Part shown: positions 1-7,173 of the stretch, one piece after another
How positions within the stretch are numbered: position 1 is the first letter of the stretch
How the letters are laid out: each line of letters opens with the position of its first letter
Assembly (NCBI GenBank): GCA_031286975.1
Contig: JAITTM010000017.1
Span: forward strand, 1 to 9,112
DNA length: 9,112 bases
Source: Coriobacteriales bacterium
Lineage (GTDB): Bacteria > Actinomycetota > Coriobacteriia > Coriobacteriales > UBA8131
Reading direction: 5' to 3'
Translations under genes and position numbers: made by a program
The notes under the pieces: generated by a model
Told to the model about the DNA's origin: nothing
Databases searched by the model: none
What the model saw: only the letters and a program-made list of their open reading frames with translations

Positions 1-3000
1 GGCAGACTCGTTGCGCTGAACAGCGGACTGCTGAACCACAAAGTTACGAGCACCTAAGATAATGTCGTATTTACCGTCGCCATCCTCATCCTCGATGATG
101 TAGCGACCGTCGGTAACAACCACGGCACGGTATTCAGTGGTGATATTGCCGGTAGAGTCGGTGGCCACATAGCGCACCCGGTAAACACCGATGTTCCTAG
201 TGTCGATCTTGGTGGCGCCTGCACTGTCAAGCGGGGTTACCACCATGTTTTTGTAGAGGTTTTGTGCGCGACCATCGGTATCAGATATCCAGGTGGGATA
301 GTCGGCGTCATCGGTGACCCTCAGGCCTACTTTGAGCTCATCGGCTGTTAACTCGTGTGAGCTCAGCGGGGTCTGGTCGATCACCAAGGGGTATTGCGTG
401 AACTCGATCTCCGGTCCCTCACCGGCGACACCGATGGTGAGATCAACGGTCTTGTCAGGCGTAGTTGAGGGGTTGATGGTAATCGAGCCATGGTCGATCA
501 CGCTCGTGGGATACGCGCCACTTACCAGCTCAAGATCGGCAAACACGACGAGTGCCACCTCAGTACCGGCTGGTTTGCCAACGAGGTATTGGGAGATCTT
601 AGCAGCGTCAAAGGTGTAGCTGACTTCGTGTCCGGTGGCTACTCCCTCATAGACCACTGTTCCACCAACGAGCACTCTGTAGTTGTAGCTCCTGCTGGCA
701 GTAACGGCTGCAAGAGTCGTGCCGTTCTCCAAAACGTCTTTGAGTTCAATGGATGAGAAGCCGGCAAAGACGTCAGTTACGCCCGCGGGCCTGGTGGGCA
801 CGGTAAAGCTGAGCTTGTATTCCAAGGTCTCGGTCAGGTCGGTGACGGTGCGGCTTGTGACATAGTTGCCGCTGCTGTCTTTGATGGTCTTGGCAAAGCT
901 CGTGGTGATGTCGCCTCGCGGACCGGGAGTCGGCGTGTTATAGCCCACATCAACTTTGCGGGTCTGCTCCGCTGCCGTGCCCAGGGCAATGACGAGCTCG
1001 TCGCTGATGCCCGTGATGGGCGCATAGCCTGTGCCTGTGGTGGTGATACCCATGCCGGTATGCGGCGTGGGGAACTCCACACGATAGGTACCAGCAGCTA
1101 CCTCGAACTTGTAGGCACCATTGGCGTCGGTTGTGGCAACAGAGCCAGTAGCGGGAGTATAGACATCCCAGGCAGTGCCGTTCTTGACCTTGATGACAAC
1201 CGGAACACCAGCAAGCAGGGTGTCGGTGCCAGCAGCAAAGATGCCGTTACGATCTGCGTCAGTAAAAGCGATACCGCTGATAAGACCGTTGTTGCTCTCG
1301 GTATTGGGGTCATCGATGCCGCCGCCAGTGTTGTTGTTGACGATCAGACGACCGGTGTTGGTTATCGTTGTTGGCCAAGCACCGCCCACACGCTCAAGCT
1401 TGGCGACGACGGTCAAGGTGATGGTCGCATCCGCCAAGGTGGCAAAGTCGGTGGTTTCAGCCAACTTGTAGCTGACAGTTCTCGTGGCCGCGTCATAGGT
1501 GGCTGTGCCCGTCACGGGAACCGTTGTTGTACCACGCTTGGCGCTAATGCTGACATTTGCAATGTCGGCACCCTTCAAGATCAGCCCGGCACCCATGATG
1601 TCGAGTATCTCAAGGTGGTTATAGCCAGCGGTGTTGCTGGGCATGATGTAGCTGATCCCATAGGTAAGGTCAGCCTCTGAGCTGTGGATCGGACCGTTGG
1701 TCGCCACACCATCAACCGCCACCAAGTCCTTGACAAAGGCACCGGTGCCGGGGCCAGGCTTGGTTGGCTGGGCATAACCAGCGTTGGCATTTCTAAACAG
1801 GTTGGCCTCAGCGTTTCCGTAGTTCACTTCCAAAACGGGTGAGTAGCCGCTGTTATCCACATCGCTGTAGATCTTAGTGGTGTCACGCCCCGTGGTAATC
1901 AGGGTCGTGTAGCCATAATCACTGACGGTAGGGGCTTTAACAACATAGTCACCAACCACCACGTCGCTGAACTTGTAGTTACCGCTGGCATCGCTTGTTG
2001 CTGTGCTAACGGCCGTTGTGCGGTCGCTGGATTTATAGAGCGTCACGGTCTGTCCGGCAAGGATGCCGTCGCCCGTATCATAGATGCCGTTCTTGTTGGC
2101 ATCAGTAAAGAGCAGACCGGTGATCTCGCCCTTTCGCGCTCCCTCAACGATGATGCTCGCTGCCGCGAGGAAGGTTGTGTCACGCGTGGGGGTGTCATTC
2201 AAGGGGTTGATGTTGCCACCTGCATCCAGCAGACGCACCCAGATCTTGTCGCCCTGGGCGATGGTGCTGGCAGGAAGCGTGACGTTCCAAGTGCCGTCGG
2301 CATTAAGAGTTCCGCTGGCACCCGTCATTTTGGCTGGCGTGCCAGTGCCGCCCACGGACAACCAGACCTCCAGTGCCGTTGCAGCATCGTCATAGACGGG
2401 AGCGGTGGTGCTCCAGGTACCCGTAAGAGCCGTCTGGTTGGAGAAGAGGCTCGCGGTGGTGATAACAGCGGGTGTTGGCGGCGTGATGTCTATGACAGTG
2501 CCCGTACCCGCAGAGATATTACCCGAGGGGACTTGACGGTTCCACCTTGCGTCTGGTTCGCTGGCATAAGCAAGTGGTCCGCTCCATGCCCGATTGACGA
2601 CAAAAGTATCGCCAGGCCGCAAGAATTGGCCAGTGTTATAGGGGAGCACGCCATGGAGCTCGCCAGAGCTTTCCTCCTCATAGATCGGGTCGTCCAATTT
2701 AGATGAGACGAGCACATCAGTTGGAACCCCTCCGCGCGTGAAGGTAATGATTGCATGGATTTCGTCAGTCCATGCCTTGCGCAAGGTGCCTGTCAAACCC
2801 TCCGGCACCTCGCTGAAGACGCGTGCGGTTTTGTCGGCGTTTGTTAATCCTGCCCACGGGCCAACAAGGGCTGCGGCATTATTACCACTCATACGTGAGT
2901 AATACGTCATGTCGCGATACTCTCTCGCAAACTCACCAGGGGGAAGATGGGTATCGCTTGATTCTATGGTACCAAAGTTCGTTCCGGCCAATACATAGCT

Positions 3001-5439
3001 TGCCCTTGTGAGGGTGAAGTAGGGGTCGTCATAATCGAGCTCGTCCCCTTTTTCCCAGACAGCAAGGTCTGAAGCCGTATGCGTGAACCTGGAGCCAGCT
3101 CCGGTCTGGAAGATCAGACCGCCACCCAAGGAGGCTGCGCGATCATTGCGGAAGTCGTAGAAACGCGGACTGGTAAAGGTGAACGTTGAAGCGTTACCCG
3201 TCGCTTTGAATATGCCGGCAGTTGCAGAGTTGGTTTTGCCTACCGCATAAAAACTACCGTCAGTGACATTAATGCTTACATTACCGTTGGTGCCGGCATT
3301 AAAGGCTGCGCCGTTGTGCGCAACAACGGAGATGACCGAGGTCTCGCCGCTGACATTGAACTGGAAGCCCGTGTTTGCAACTTCGATAGCGACATTATTA
3401 CCGTTCTGATAGCCCGGATCACCGGAAAGATTGGGGTTGCCTGGATCTCTTGGCGAACCGGTGCCCCATGTTTCGACATAAATCTTGCCACCACTCTCGA
3501 CAGTGAATTTATTGTTTGCACCCTGCCCAAAACGGACGGCGGCGACGTCTCCGTTACCATTAGGGTTGACTGCATTGGGAGCGGCTGCAGATCCCAGGTA
3601 ACTGTCATGCACTGCTTTTGTGATATGAACTTCTGCATTGTTTGTGACTTTAAGCGTCTGATTGCCATATTCTCTAAAACGCAGCGTCGCCACAACATGG
3701 TAATAACCCATCTTGCTGGTCAGGTTGAGCTCGGATCCTTCGCCATCAACGTTCATAGCGCCGCTGGGCACATTGGACGTAAAAGCTGCCTGCATGCCAT
3801 TACTCGTGGCGTTTAGCTTGCCGCCGTTTTTAATATCGATATTCACCGTGGAGGTGGCACCCTCTGAGAAGAGGTTAAAGGTGCCAGCGGTATCGCCGTT
3901 TTCTGCGCCACCCCAAGATGTGCCTGTGACCGTAGCGCCATCAATCGTGAACGTATCACCGGCTCGAAGCCCGTTGCCTGGGGCACCAAAATATACGCAC
4001 TGCGCCCAACTGTCGCTATTGGTGCTGGTTGCGATTGATGCGCGGCCCGTATAGTTGTTGGTCAAGTTGACGGTCGCGCCAGAAAGCGCCCTGAAGTAGG
4101 ATGTGCCACTACCGTAAAGACGGATGACTGAACTTGTGTTGGCCATCGTCGTAGTCGAGTTCTTCTGAAACTCTATGCTATACGCGCGAATAACATAGGC
4201 AGAACCAATGGTCGCTGACCGTGTGTCTGGATTTCCCAGGTTCATGGTCACGTTTGCACCTTCAAGTACGGTGACGTTGCGCGCCGTAATCCGGCGGTGA
4301 ATACTCGCGTCTGAACTCCAGTTGATGGTGCCGCCAAGGTTGACGCTGCCCCCATAAACCATCGCCAAGCCAGTCACAGGTTGAGGGGCGCCAGCATAAG
4401 CGTTGATGTTCTCAAAATTAGCGGTCCAATACTGAGAACCAGGTGCAGTTGTTGCATTAATCGCAACGTTGCCAACGGAGACAAGCGGTTTTACTGCTGT
4501 CTGTTGAGCAGGAATCTCTCCTGTTATTGTTACGTTGGAACGCTCGATATTGATGTTCTTTAAGGTAAAGACTCGCTGTGTTGTGCCCGCTGCGCTCAGG
4601 GTAAAGCCCGGTGTATTGATTGCCGTTGCGGCACCACCATTGCGAAAGTCCAGTGTAAAACCGCCACCGTCAATCGTTAAGGTGCCTGTGATTGCAGGTA
4701 GGTCATTGGTTGCAGCCGTGCCACCAGCACGCTGGATGTTGTTCTTCAGCTTGATGGTGGTGATCGGCGAACCGCCAGTGGTCGCATTTGACGTGCCAGC
4801 ATTGGCAGTCGTGATTGCATTGCGCAGGTCTGCCCAGTCGGTGACCTCAACAATGCCAGCACCTATAGGCGCAAACAGCGGTGTGATTCCCCCCAAAGGA
4901 GCTGATACCGCGCTGCCCTCAAAGGAGGCGGTAAAGCTCATGTCGCCAGTTACGGGCAAGGTGGCGATGTAGTCGCTTTGCACGGGAGTCACGCTGGCTT
5001 CTGGCAACCAACCCAAAAATGACGCGCCCTCGGAAACCACCGCAGCCAAATCAGGTATCTGCTCAAACGGTATCGTTGCACCGTCTGCAACCTGCACGGT
5101 CCACACATCGGCACCACTTGCAAGCGTCCAGCCATCTGAAAGCACAAAGCTCACGGTGTGCATCGCCAGTGGATCCTGTGAAGGCGTGGGCTCAGGCTCA
5201 GGTGCGGAGGCGGGCGTAAGCGCAGAGCCCTCCGTTGGTGCGGGCTCATCCTCCGCTTCTGATGGCGTTGACTCAGATCCCCCTTCTGCCGCTGCTGGCG
5301 CGGAGGCTTCTTCTGCTGCCGGATCATCACCACCAGCAAACGCCATAATCGGAATCATCGTTACTACCAATACGCAACTGACCAGAATCATCAGAAGCTT
5401 CTTTGCAGTAGAATGCATGCTCTTGAACTTCTTTACCAT
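1..5439 (-). CDS. Giant secreted surface adhesin with beta-helix and SdrD-B/isopeptide-D2 modules (C-terminus beyond the window)
   Basis: I followed this frame through 1,813 codons without a stop to position 1, where it leaves the window. Residues 1-35 are a Sec signal peptide (basic start, hydrophobic core, AFA cleavage before GGDD). Residues 36-93 are an acidic Pro/Ser/Glu linker. Residues 94-175 resemble the InlB/Listeria-Bacteroides repeat (FLGW, then PVTGDMSFTASF). Residues 196 to about 850 resemble a right-handed beta-helix of the pectate-lyase-like adhesive type, opening VTDWADLRNAITTAN and LTIDGGGFTLDF, with many short N/T/V-rich turns; no lyase catalytic site is apparent, so binding rather than cleavage is likely. 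Residues 990-1093 are Ig-like. Two modules follow (about 1104-1373 and 1385-1660), each SdrD-B-like and then D2-like. A DUF5011-type Ig-like domain spans about 1676-1778, and a DxDGDG loop lies at 1784-1789. No LPxTG is visible because the end is missing. It is the last visible gene of a three-gene operon. Its ligand is unknown. Confidence 0.93.
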   Translation of the reverse strand, partial: MVKKFKSMHSTAKKLLMILVSCVLVVTMIPIMAFAGGDDPAAEEASAPAAAEGGSESTPSEAEDEPAPTEGSALTPASAPEPEPTPSQDPLAMHTVSFVLSDGWTLASGADVWTVQVADGATIPFEQIPDLAAVVSEGASFLGWLPEASVTPVQSDYIATLPVTGDMSFTASFEGSAVSAPLGGITPLFAPIGAGIVEVTDWADLRNAITTANAGTSNATTGGSPITTIKLKNNIQRAGGTAATNDLPAITGTLTIDGGGFTLDFRNGGAATAINTPGFTLSAAGTTQRVFTLKNINIERSNVTITGEIPAQQTAVKPLVSVGNVAINATTAPGSQYWTANFENINAYAGAPQPVTGLAMVYGGSVNLGGTINWSSDASIHRRITARNVTVLEGANVTMNLGNPDTRSATIGSAYVIRAYSIEFQKNSTTTMANTSSVIRLYGSGTSYFRALSGATVNLTNNYTGRASIATSTNSDSWAQCVYFGAPGNGLRAGDTFTIDGATVTGTSWGGAENGDTAGTFNLFSEGATSTVNIDIKNGGKLNATSNGMQAAFTSNVPSGAMNVDGEGSELNLTSKMGYYHVVATLRFREYGNQTLKVTNNAEVHITKAVHDSYLGSAAAPNAVNPNGNGDVAAVRFGQGANNKFTVESGGKIYVETWGTGSPRDPGNPNLSGDPGYQNGNNVAIEVANTGFQFNVSGETSVISVVAHNGAAFNAGTNGNVSINVTDGSFYAVGKTNSATAGIFKATGNASTFTFTSPRFYDFRNDRAASLGGGLIFQTGAGSRFTHTASDLAVWEKGDELDYDDPYFTLTRASYVLAGTNFGTIESSDTHLPPGEFAREYRDMTYYSRMSGNNAAALVGPWAGLTNADKTARVFSEVPEGLTGTLRKAWTDEIHAIITFTRGGVPTDVLVSSKLDDPIYEEESSGELHGVLPYNTGQFLRPGDTFVVNRAWSGPLAYASEPDARWNRQVPSGNISAGTGTVIDITPPTPAVITTASLFSNQTALTGTWSTTAPVYDDAATALEVWLSVGGTGTPAKMTGASGTLNADGTWNVTLPASTIAQGDKIWVRLLDAGGNINPLNDTPTRDTTFLAAASIIVEGARKGEITGLLFTDANKNGIYDTGDGILAGQTVTLYKSSDRTTAVSTATSDASGNYKFSDVVVGDYVVKAPTVSDYGYTTLITTGRDTTKIYSDVDNSGYSPVLEVNYGNAEANLFRNANAGYAQPTKPGPGTGAFVKDLVAVDGVATNGPIHSSEADLTYGISYIMPSNTAGYNHLEILDIMGAGLILKGADIANVSISAKRGTTTVPVTGTATYDAATRTVSYKLAETTDFATLADATITLTVVAKLERVGGAWPTTITNTGRLIVNNNTGGGIDDPNTESNNGLISGIAFTDADRNGIFAAGTDTLLAGVPVVIKVKNGTAWDVYTPATGSVATTDANGAYKFEVAAGTYRVEFPTPHTGMGITTTGTGYAPITGISDELVIALGTAAEQTRKVDVGYNTPTPGPRGDITTSFAKTIKDSSGNYVTSRTVTDLTETLEYKLSFTVPTRPAGVTDVFAGFSSIELKDVLENGTTLAAVTASRSYNYRVLVGGTVVYEGVATGHEVSYTFDAAKISQYLVGKPAGTEVALVVFADLELVSGAYPTSVIDHGSITINPSTTPDKTVDLTIGVAGEGPEIEFTQYPLVIDQTPLSSHELTADELKVGLRVTDDADYPTWISDTDGRAQNLYKNMVVTPLDSAGATKIDTRNIGVYRVRYVATDSTGNITTEYRAVVVTDGRYIIEDEDGDGKYDIILGARNFVVQQSAVQRNESA
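460..2130 (-). repeat. Diverged tandem duplication of an SdrD-B plus D2 module inside the adhesin
   Basis: Two modules of about 280 residues line up. The first (1321-2130) begins GEITGLLFTDANKNGIYD; the second (460-1287) begins GLISGIAFTDADRNGIF. Both then show LAG plus V, and ASGNYKF or ANGAYKF, followed by VGDY or AGTYRV. Each continues into a fimbrial D2-like domain with an early Lys in FVKDL (Lys1237) or FAKTI (Lys1517), the place where this family usually forms its isopeptide bond. Both end with a matched AWPTTI/AYPTSV strand (1354 and 1642). The DNA has diverged, so the duplication is old. Confidence 0.75.
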
Positions 5440-5447
5440 AATCCCTA

Positions 5448-5454
5448 CCCCTCA
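5448..5454 (-). promoter_or_regulatory. Shine-Dalgarno of the adhesin gene, overlapping the previous stop codon
   Basis: The minus strand reads TGAGGGG and then eight bases to ATG at 5437-5439. The TGA is the stop of the lipoprotein-like gene. This supports the chosen adhesin start and implies that ribosomes ending on the small gene can restart on the large one. Confidence 0.7.
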
Positions 5455-5679
5455 CTCCCCGTCGATTTCCACATCGACAACTGACGTATCCTCTATAACA
5501 AACCCAGAACCTTCTGCTGGTTGATCTGCGTCCGCGCCGCCGTCTGTCTGCCCACAACCAGTGAGCACCACCAGCGACAGACAAAGAGCCATAAACGCAA
5601 AAAAGCACAGCGCCCAAAAGGCGAATCTGCTTTGTGGCTCCCTGTCGGTTGTATACACACGTACTTTGTTGGCAATCAT
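5452..5679 (-). CDS. Small lipoprotein-like membrane peptide, unknown function
   Basis: The 75-residue product has a hydrophilic N-terminus of about 18 residues (MIANKVRVYTTDREPQSR), a hydrophobic stretch at 19-39, and a textbook lipobox LTGC at 39-42, so Cys42 could be lipidated and residues 42-75 exposed outside. The mature part is short and strongly acidic (many Asp and Glu, ending in DVEIDGE) and has Gly/Asp-rich spacing. The n-region is longer than usual for a lipoprotein, so an uncleaved membrane anchor is the other reading. A G-rich GAAGGGGG lies about 11 bases before the ATG. The gene is 20 bases after the 140-residue gene and 12 bases before the giant adhesin. Its stop codon is part of the adhesin Shine-Dalgarno (TGAGGGG), so the two are probably translationally coupled. 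Confidence 0.75.
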   Translation of the reverse strand: MIANKVRVYTTDREPQSRFAFWALCFFAFMALCLSLVVLTGCGQTDGGADADQPAEGSGFVIEDTSVVDVEIDGE

Positions 5680-5699
5680 CTGCTTACCAGCCCCCTTCG

Positions 5700-6122
5700 T
5701 TATTCTTCGAGGGAAACCGGAATGGTTTCCTCGCCTACATAGACATAAACGGTGTCCCCACCGGTAGAGAGAAAAATCGTGACGCTTTGTTGCGTGAAGC
5801 CTATGACGTTGAAGGTCGTGACCCCATCTTTGGCTGCCTGATCCTTTGCTGCCTTAACGGCTTGGCGAGCGATGGTGGCTCGCTCGTCATCGCTTAAGGC
5901 CTCCCAGTCAACGTTCTCTTCTAAAATTGGCATGTAGTTGGTAGCTGTCACACCACTGACATTCTGTGTTGCGACCTCCATTGCGCTGATGCGACTATTG
6001 GGCGCAAGAACATACAGTCCTACAAGAAGCACGCAAATCGCAGCAAGGACAAATATCACGATTGCGGGCAAAAAGGCCATAAAGCCACGACGTTCTTCGT
6101 GTTTCGATTGAGTTTTTTCCAT
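5700..6122 (-). CDS. One-helix membrane protein with a small external domain, unknown family
   Basis: The product has 140 residues. A basic N-terminus (MEKTQSKHEERRG) comes first, then a strong transmembrane helix at about 16-40 (FLPAIVIFVLAAICVLLVGL), and an external part of about 100 residues. That part has a probable long helix at 72-98 (DWEALSDDERATIARQAVK...) and a run of likely beta strands at 101-138 (TTFNVIGF, SVTIFLS, DTVYVYVG, TIPVSL). The positive-inside rule puts the C-terminus outside the cell. I chose the ATG at 6122, not the upstream in-frame one at 6170, because TTAGGGG lies 8 bases before it and the extra 16 residues would put basic, non-conserved-looking sequence ahead of a normal N-terminus. 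It is the first gene of the adhesin operon, 20 bases ahead of the lipoprotein-like gene. I do not recognise the family. A role in secretion, folding or anchoring of the giant protein is only a guess from position. Confidence 0.85.
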   Translation of the reverse strand: MEKTQSKHEERRGFMAFLPAIVIFVLAAICVLLVGLYVLAPNSRISAMEVATQNVSGVTATNYMPILEENVDWEALSDDERATIARQAVKAAKDQAAKDGVTTFNVIGFTQQSVTIFLSTGGDTVYVYVGEETIPVSLEE

Positions 6123-6123
6123 T

Positions 6124-6161
6124 CCCCTAACCCCTAATCTATAACCCTGTTTTAACCCTGT
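6124..6161 (-). promoter_or_regulatory. G-tract leader with a repeated TAACCCTGT, holding the Shine-Dalgarno of the 140-residue gene
   Basis: On the coding (minus) strand four G-runs precede the start codon: GGG (6156-6158), GGG (6145-6147), GGGG (6131-6134) and GGGG (6124-6127), with loops of 8, 10 and 3 bases. The GGGG at 6131-6134 is the likely Shine-Dalgarno, 8 bases from the ATG. On the plus strand the first two runs lie in a 9-base direct repeat, TAACCCTGT, at 6142-6150 and 6153-6161, 11 bases apart. A loose G-quadruplex or a protein site could mask the ribosome-binding site. This is seen in sequence only. Confidence 0.4.
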
Positions 6162-6193
6162 CCTGTGCACGTTGAGCGCACAGCCCTATACCT

Positions 6194-6222
6194 GCTTCAC
6201 TCTTGAAGCATTTTATAGCTTC
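6194..6222 (-). promoter_or_regulatory. Alternating inverted repeats overlapping a -10-like TATAAA
   Basis: Three 5-base arms alternate on the plus strand: GCTTC (6194-6198), GAAGC (6205-6209) and GCTTC (6218-6222). The middle arm can pair with either neighbour, across loops of 6 or 8 bases, but not both. Read on the minus strand, the 8-base spacer of one hairpin is TATAAAAT, a fair -10 element. A weak TTAGTG lies 17 bases upstream of TAAAAT as a poor -35. A palindrome over a -10 is a common repressor arrangement; if transcription starts just downstream, the other hairpin would sit at the 5' end of the RNA. The stems are short, so this is tentative. Confidence 0.4.
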
Positions 6223-6248
6223 GACTAGTCTACACTAACTACTACAGA

Positions 6249-6267
6249 TTTTGTAACATTTTTGTAA
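6249..6267. promoter_or_regulatory. Operator-like direct repeat TTTTGTAA x2 with an overlapping inverted repeat
   Basis: On the plus strand TTTTGTAA occurs at 6249-6256 and 6260-6267, 11 bases apart, close to one helical turn. The second copy also lies in a short inverted repeat, ATTTTT-GT-AAAAAT (about 6258-6271). The site lies roughly 130 to 145 bases upstream of the first start codon of the adhesin operon and upstream of the -10-like sequence, a fair place for an activator or repressor. No regulator family can be named. Confidence 0.4.
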
Positions 6268-6408
6268 AAATTTGGTTATGTCCTAGGTGATTACCCTCAA
6301 CGGCTGTCCACGACTGACCACAATACCCCTCCCCCTGATTGATTTTAAGGGAACCACTGATTAACTGCTTGTATGCCAGATGGCTTGGTATTTCTTAGCT
6401 GAATCAGG

Positions 6409-7173
6409 CTACCGGTCTTTCTTTCGACGGACGAGCTTGAGAGCAGCCCATATTGCCAGCGTCAGAAGAGCGACACCTATCGCGATAAGGGGGGGCCATG
6501 CAATGGGGAGCTCGCGTGCTGAGCTGGGCACGGCGAGCATAGGCTGCGAGTCACTGGGAAGCTCGAAGCTTGGAGTGGCCTCCATTGGCGTCTCTGCTGC
6601 CGGGGCGTTTGTGGGTGGAACAGCGTCTGTGGGTGCGGAAGGCACGAGGGGCTCCAAAGTCATGTTTGCTGAGTTTTGCACCGCGCCGCTGAAGAGCTCC
6701 GGCAACACGAGCGCTCCCACGCCCGCCAAGAGCACCAGGCAGGCAGCAATTGGCAGCGCAACATCGAATAACCGCGAGCGCCTGTGCCGCTTGACAGCAA
6801 CAGGCGCGGCGGCAGCATCAAGCGGAACCACTGTTGCGGCGGTTGTGGCAGGAGCGGCGGCCCCAGAGGGTGTAGCCATTGTGGAAGGGGTGACCGTTGC
6901 GACGGCTCCAGGGGGTGTAGCCATTGCGGCGGGGGCAGCGGGGGCAGCGGCTCCAAGGGGTGTAGCCATTGCAATCGCTGCGGTAGTCGCAGCAGCCTCG
7001 GGGGCTCCAGGGGGTGTAGCCATTGCGGCGGGGGCAGCGGGAGCGGCGGGAGCGGCAGCCTCGGGGGGTACCGCCGTTGCGGCGGCAGCGAGGATGTTTG
7101 CAAGCATGGCCTGCTTGGTCTTCTCATCAGGGGTTATTTTATTGAATGCTTCTCTGAGCTGTCTGTCACTCAT
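6409..7173 (-). CDS. Probable membrane-bound anti-sigma factor with an Ala/Pro repeat linker
   Basis: The 254-residue protein starts with a short helical segment (1-30, MSDRQLREAFNKITPDEKTK...), of the kind found at the N-terminus of anti-sigma proteins partnered with ECF factors. Residues 31-127 are an Ala/Pro/Thr linker with four MATP-x-GA units at 51, 69, 84 and 99. A basic patch KRHRRSR (128-134) precedes transmembrane helix 1 (about 137-157). Residues 160-227 are Pro/Ser/Thr-rich and should lie outside the membrane. Helix 2 (about 228-246) is followed by a basic tail LVRRKKDR. The predicted topology is both ends inside and one external loop of about 70 residues. No zinc-binding HxxxCxxC motif is present, so it is not a ZAS-type anti-sigma factor. 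The start has a GGGAG Shine-Dalgarno 6 bases upstream and overlaps the sigma stop. The role as sigma inhibitor is inferred from gene order, the N-terminal segment and topology. The adhesin operon lies next downstream. Confidence 0.8.
   Translation of the reverse strand: MSDRQLREAFNKITPDEKTKQAMLANILAAAATAVPPEAAAPAAPAAPAAMATPPGAPEAAATTAAIAMATPLGAAAPAAPAAMATPPGAVATVTPSTMATPSGAAAPATTAATVVPLDAAAAPVAVKRHRRSRLFDVALPIAACLVLLAGVGALVLPELFSGAVQNSANMTLEPLVPSAPTDAVPPTNAPAAETPMEATPSFELPSDSQPMLAVPSSARELPIAWPPLIAIGVALLTLAIWAALKLVRRKKDR
6859..7029 (-). repeat. Imperfect in-frame repeats encoding MATP-x-GA plus Ala/Pro stretches
   Basis: The plus-strand word tgtagccatt recurs at 6871, 6916, 6961 and 7015, spaced 45, 45 and 54 bases, all multiples of three. 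The copies at 6916 and 7015 share a longer near-identical flank (cattgcggcgggggcagcgg), which suggests recent duplication. The encoded units are MATP followed by P, L, P and S and then GA, separated by Ala-rich stretches. Such an array can change length without losing frame and would alter the linker between the sigma-binding end and the first membrane helix. Confidence 0.85.

Larger units (their letters stand above)
6123..6408 (-). promoter_or_regulatory. Intergenic control region upstream of the adhesin operon
   Basis: This is the only gap of notable length in the window, about 286 bases between the anti-sigma stop and the next gene. I found no open frame of note in it on either strand and no convincing rho-independent terminator: the best hairpin, GCCA-GA-TGGC near 6375-6384, has too small a loop, and there is no U-run. 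The part at about 6210-6280 is A+T-rich. It contains direct repeats, alternating inverted repeats with a -10-like TATAAA, and a G-tract leader, listed separately. It probably holds the promoter of the three-gene operon to its left. Whether the sigma factor encoded upstream reads it cannot be told from sequence alone. Confidence 0.6.

Noticed and set aside
1060..1680. Plus-strand open frame of 206 codons within the adhesin
   Set aside because: The minus strand is an unbroken, domain-bearing 1,813-codon frame here. The plus frame has no recognisable domain or neighbour in the same direction.
3276..3698. Minus-strand frame of 140 codons in another phase within the adhesin
   Set aside because: It is out of phase with the long adhesin frame, has no Shine-Dalgarno and is Arg/Ser/Thr-rich as shifted frames usually are.
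6123..6170. Longer start (ATG at 6170) for the 140-residue gene
   Set aside because: It would add 16 residues and run through the G-tract leader, while the ATG at 6122 has a well-placed TTAGGGG.
6300..6408. Rho-independent terminator after the anti-sigma gene
   Set aside because: The candidate stems (GCCA/TGGC and CCCT/AGGG) are too short or have unsuitable loops and lack a following T-run on the minus strand.
6409..6520. Sortase-type anchor at the end of the anti-sigma protein
   Set aside because: The C-terminus has a hydrophobic helix and a basic tail, but the residues ahead of it (RELPIAWPP) lack LPxTG, so it is read as a second membrane helix.
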